Below, piece by piece: positions 26,001 through 26,132 of a stretch of DNA of 26,132 nt. The notes below the pieces were generated by a model. The model was not told where the DNA came from. It searched no databases and saw only the letters and a list, made by a program, of their open reading frames with translations. The translations under genes and the position numbers were made by a program. The DNA comes from Clostridiaceae bacterium UBA5444 (lineage in GTDB: Bacteria; Bacillota; Clostridia; Clostridiales; Oxobacteraceae), in contig DIRE01000048.1 of NCBI GenBank assembly GCA_002426575.1, forward strand, positions 1-26,132, written 5' to 3'. Numbering within the stretch: the first letter of the stretch is position 1; each line of letters starts with the position of its first letter.

Positions 26001-26132
26001 AAGCTAATCAGCTACGATGGTAAAACTATAACCTATGATAACATTGGAAACCCTTTAACCTATAATGGATATACATTTACTTGGGAGCAGGGAAGGCAGC
26101 TAAAGACTATAGCTGGAAATGGTAATAATATA
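20100..26132 (+). CDS. Giant secreted YD-repeat (RHS-like) surface protein, 3' end beyond window
   Basis: One frame stays open for 2011 codons to the window's edge, so the gene is partial. AGGAGG lies eight bases before ATG at 20100. A Sec signal peptide covers residues 1-27 with a likely cut after VQTFA. Then come a Lys/Glu-rich region to about 300 and a DNRLRE-type domain (about 310-460; KVGYGSS, SYLKFTIPKL, DWDTNKITWENQP, WDVTNIVKEWY). An RHS-type opening segment with GYGQGWRLNL follows, then YD repeats (about 600-810). Two carbohydrate-binding-like modules lie at about 817-966 and 971-1124, each with a YFDNLQL/YFDGLQL-like end. More YD repeats span 1127-1460, a third such module 1500-1666, a LamG/concanavalin-like module 1678-1834, and YD repeats again to the edge. 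It likely forms a shell that presents a C-terminal tip outside the cell. The tip, and hence toxin or adhesin function, is not visible. Confidence 0.93.
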   Translation, partial: MKNYLKIVSAILVITMGLTVFPVQTFAQESENSTPKAQYTEEKEPKIIGEIVEKRERNVKHFLKDDMTYEAAVYPSPIHYLENGKWEDVDNTLADDKDEDGEDILHNKKNDYKIKFAKKTKSKKLVKIQKENYEIVWNVEGVEDSTASTVAENKSYSINKKDDDIRNLKKVTSKVEYKDIFPYIDLEYQVKPEELKENIVINQKSEINKFIYNIETKKLTAKLLEDNSVVFYDEKDQSKEVFKIDPPFMFDANLEESRDIKVVLEESKKGYTLSIIPNEEWIEKSDRKYPITIDPIVRTSPNIKDILDNHVSSANSKQNFVNDQYLKVGYGSSIGTTRSYLKFTIPKLQSADLVTSAYLYLIPYLTHGIQINAHKVLGDWDTNKITWENQPKFDTKIEDYQITSGKSYYQWDVTNIVKEWYNTGNNTGLMLQAQNETSGSGTPEHFYSSDIGIVEYRPVVVIGYVNNAGLENYWTYHSQDAGRAGCGYINDYNGSLVFVHNDLSMNGNRMPVMINHVFNSSERNVDMGYGQGWRLNLSQTVKYESIDNTPYYIYTDEDGTKHFFKFDSSKNIYIDEAGTNYTLTVNGSGSTRKIVIKDKEDNKLTFGNSTLLETIEDRNKNTITLRYDSNKKLIEVVDGAGRKAKLNVEASGRLKSITDPSGREVKYEYADNKLKTITYPDNKSSVYEYDSAKNLINAINYDGYKMIYSYYDKLASGDKNVQSYRIKKVQEAHTNGTLGGELNISYGRNSTTFTDYSGRKSIYQFNNIGNTICIKDPDGSAQYYKYFEDGNVTKNKLKNESKLQKTVLNLLKNHNVEANTDWNLNSSSGSTGSGSFTKEDKNIGKQSLKITKTNEPGNHYFSQTVSLKKDKDKEKVYTLSAYVKADGVLSNKKGAGVFVYYNDGNSTKNFEPFLYVTGNTPWQRVEAKFTIPKGEGNITINAAAGIAEGTGSAYFDNLQLEEGPVASRYNLVENPSFEDGLGNPSLAYWNKNSVCDGNDKIKPTGVFGGNSFSINGVHGKNKCITQNINVSGKKGDTFVVSGWAKGDSIPLSPGSGRHFALDIGINQTDGITKWVVVPFCEDSSDWQYVSNVVTTEADYSSITYYAIYYENANTAYFDGLQLYKEDFEQSYKYDDDGNLQKVSDIAKKESTFKYKNNDLIETINPKGNSFSYKYDDKHNIKNATSSENVVYSFEYDPNGNPKTARVGGNALFIKSTAEYTPDGNYLKEVKDSEGNIVKYNTDSTKGTLNSVIDPKGQETKYTYDGNTDKLLSVQKNADGKTIKNSYTYKNDNIESVTHNGFSYNFAYDSLGNNTEVYVGNQRLIKNTYEPRTSRLLQSEYGNGQNASYDYDILDRIIGRRYNGELKYEYQYDGSGNLGYHKDNVNQKEYRYIYDISDRLMQVIESKGDEINYSYDLSNNIDNITEKIGNSNYVTGYGFSKDGRATDTIYKRPKLNDGKIEYFPFNVDTNGSKGTKDKEQTAVFERDENFKPTLAAFDGTKNLIQSNSSFENQTTGWTTWDWSGLTGKWRIIQDGVNGKECIGCYDSDGKVDGSITNSVAYQYVTLSAPLTSPKEYTLSAYAKRIGSSMPVLSIQCLDSNDKGLPYAYWTYTKDIQENQWTKIAETATLPAGTKKVMVMVRSNVKDNDVVRFDSVQFEEKPFASPYTEGSSTGNKIIYNNGIDKASGTMGVWFKTYGNNTVRHIIANEGANRQIFNLYIGSDNKLCLAARKETDEFINVIKSDNTVLPNTWYFAAFKWQQSGTTLNCTIYLNDKSYTASITNIKDFTKGTTAVGSSITGYQQLNGHLEQFMYSSYTLSDTDIKAIYNEGKGTNVNNAYDSIGRLTEREINARDGKFDTKYQYLMGEGGATSNKLKSITNKGKSISYEYDKEGNITKIILEDGNTIDYKYNELNEVIREDNKQINKTIKYSYDEGGNILSKIEYPYTTGDVGTPSRTYTYDYTDANWKDKLISYDGKTITYDNIGNPLTYNGYTFTWEQGRQLKTIAGNGNNI

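Overview
This is an AT-rich chromosomal window that looks like a strictly anaerobic, probably spore-forming member of the Clostridia (Bacillota). The evidence is the low G+C content, strong AGGAGG-type ribosome binding sites, an electron-bifurcating [FeFe]-hydrogenase operon, a DUF1657 protein of the kind found with spore genes, and an LCP cell-wall protein. The species cannot be named from the sequence.

Region 1 (1-190) is the 3' end of type A RNase P RNA followed by its terminator.

Region 2 (about 380-5576) is a hydrogenase operon: hydC, a GHKL ATPase, a degenerate thioredoxin-like ferredoxin, hydB and hydA, closed by a strong terminator. A near-consensus operator for the NADH/NAD+ sensor Rex lies just ahead of hydC. 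HydABC couples oxidation of NADH and reduced ferredoxin to H2 production, or the reverse, so Rex control makes sense.

Region 3 (5593-12107) is a signalling block of two convergent gene sets. The forward set is a small [2Fe-2S] protein, a PAS-containing sensor-type [FeFe]-hydrogenase, and a SpoIIE/PP2C phosphatase. The reverse set, read from a divergent promoter near 12050, is a DRTGG-like protein, an RsbW-type anti-sigma kinase, a second sensor-type [FeFe]-hydrogenase, a second DRTGG-like protein and a PHP phosphoesterase. Three H-cluster proteins plus a PP2C phosphatase, an RsbW-type kinase and a GHKL ATPase within 12 kb suggest an H2- or redox-sensing phosphorylation circuit. No STAS anti-anti-sigma factor or sigma factor is visible in the window. 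Short heptamer repeats in opposite orientation bracket the hydrogenase-sensor/phosphatase pair.

Region 4 (12080-19686) is mostly housekeeping and cell-envelope genes on the plus strand: a ComEC-like metallo-beta-lactamase-fold lipoprotein, an LCP wall-polymer ligase, a cyclophilin, a metallophosphoesterase, a DUF1657 protein, and a lysA / LD-carboxypeptidase / M20 amidohydrolase run that could link peptidoglycan recycling to diaminopimelate and lysine.

Region 5 (19687-26132) is a 413-base non-coding leader with a minus-strand terminator-like hairpin, then the first 2011 codons of a giant secreted YD-repeat (RHS-like) surface protein that is still open at the window's end.
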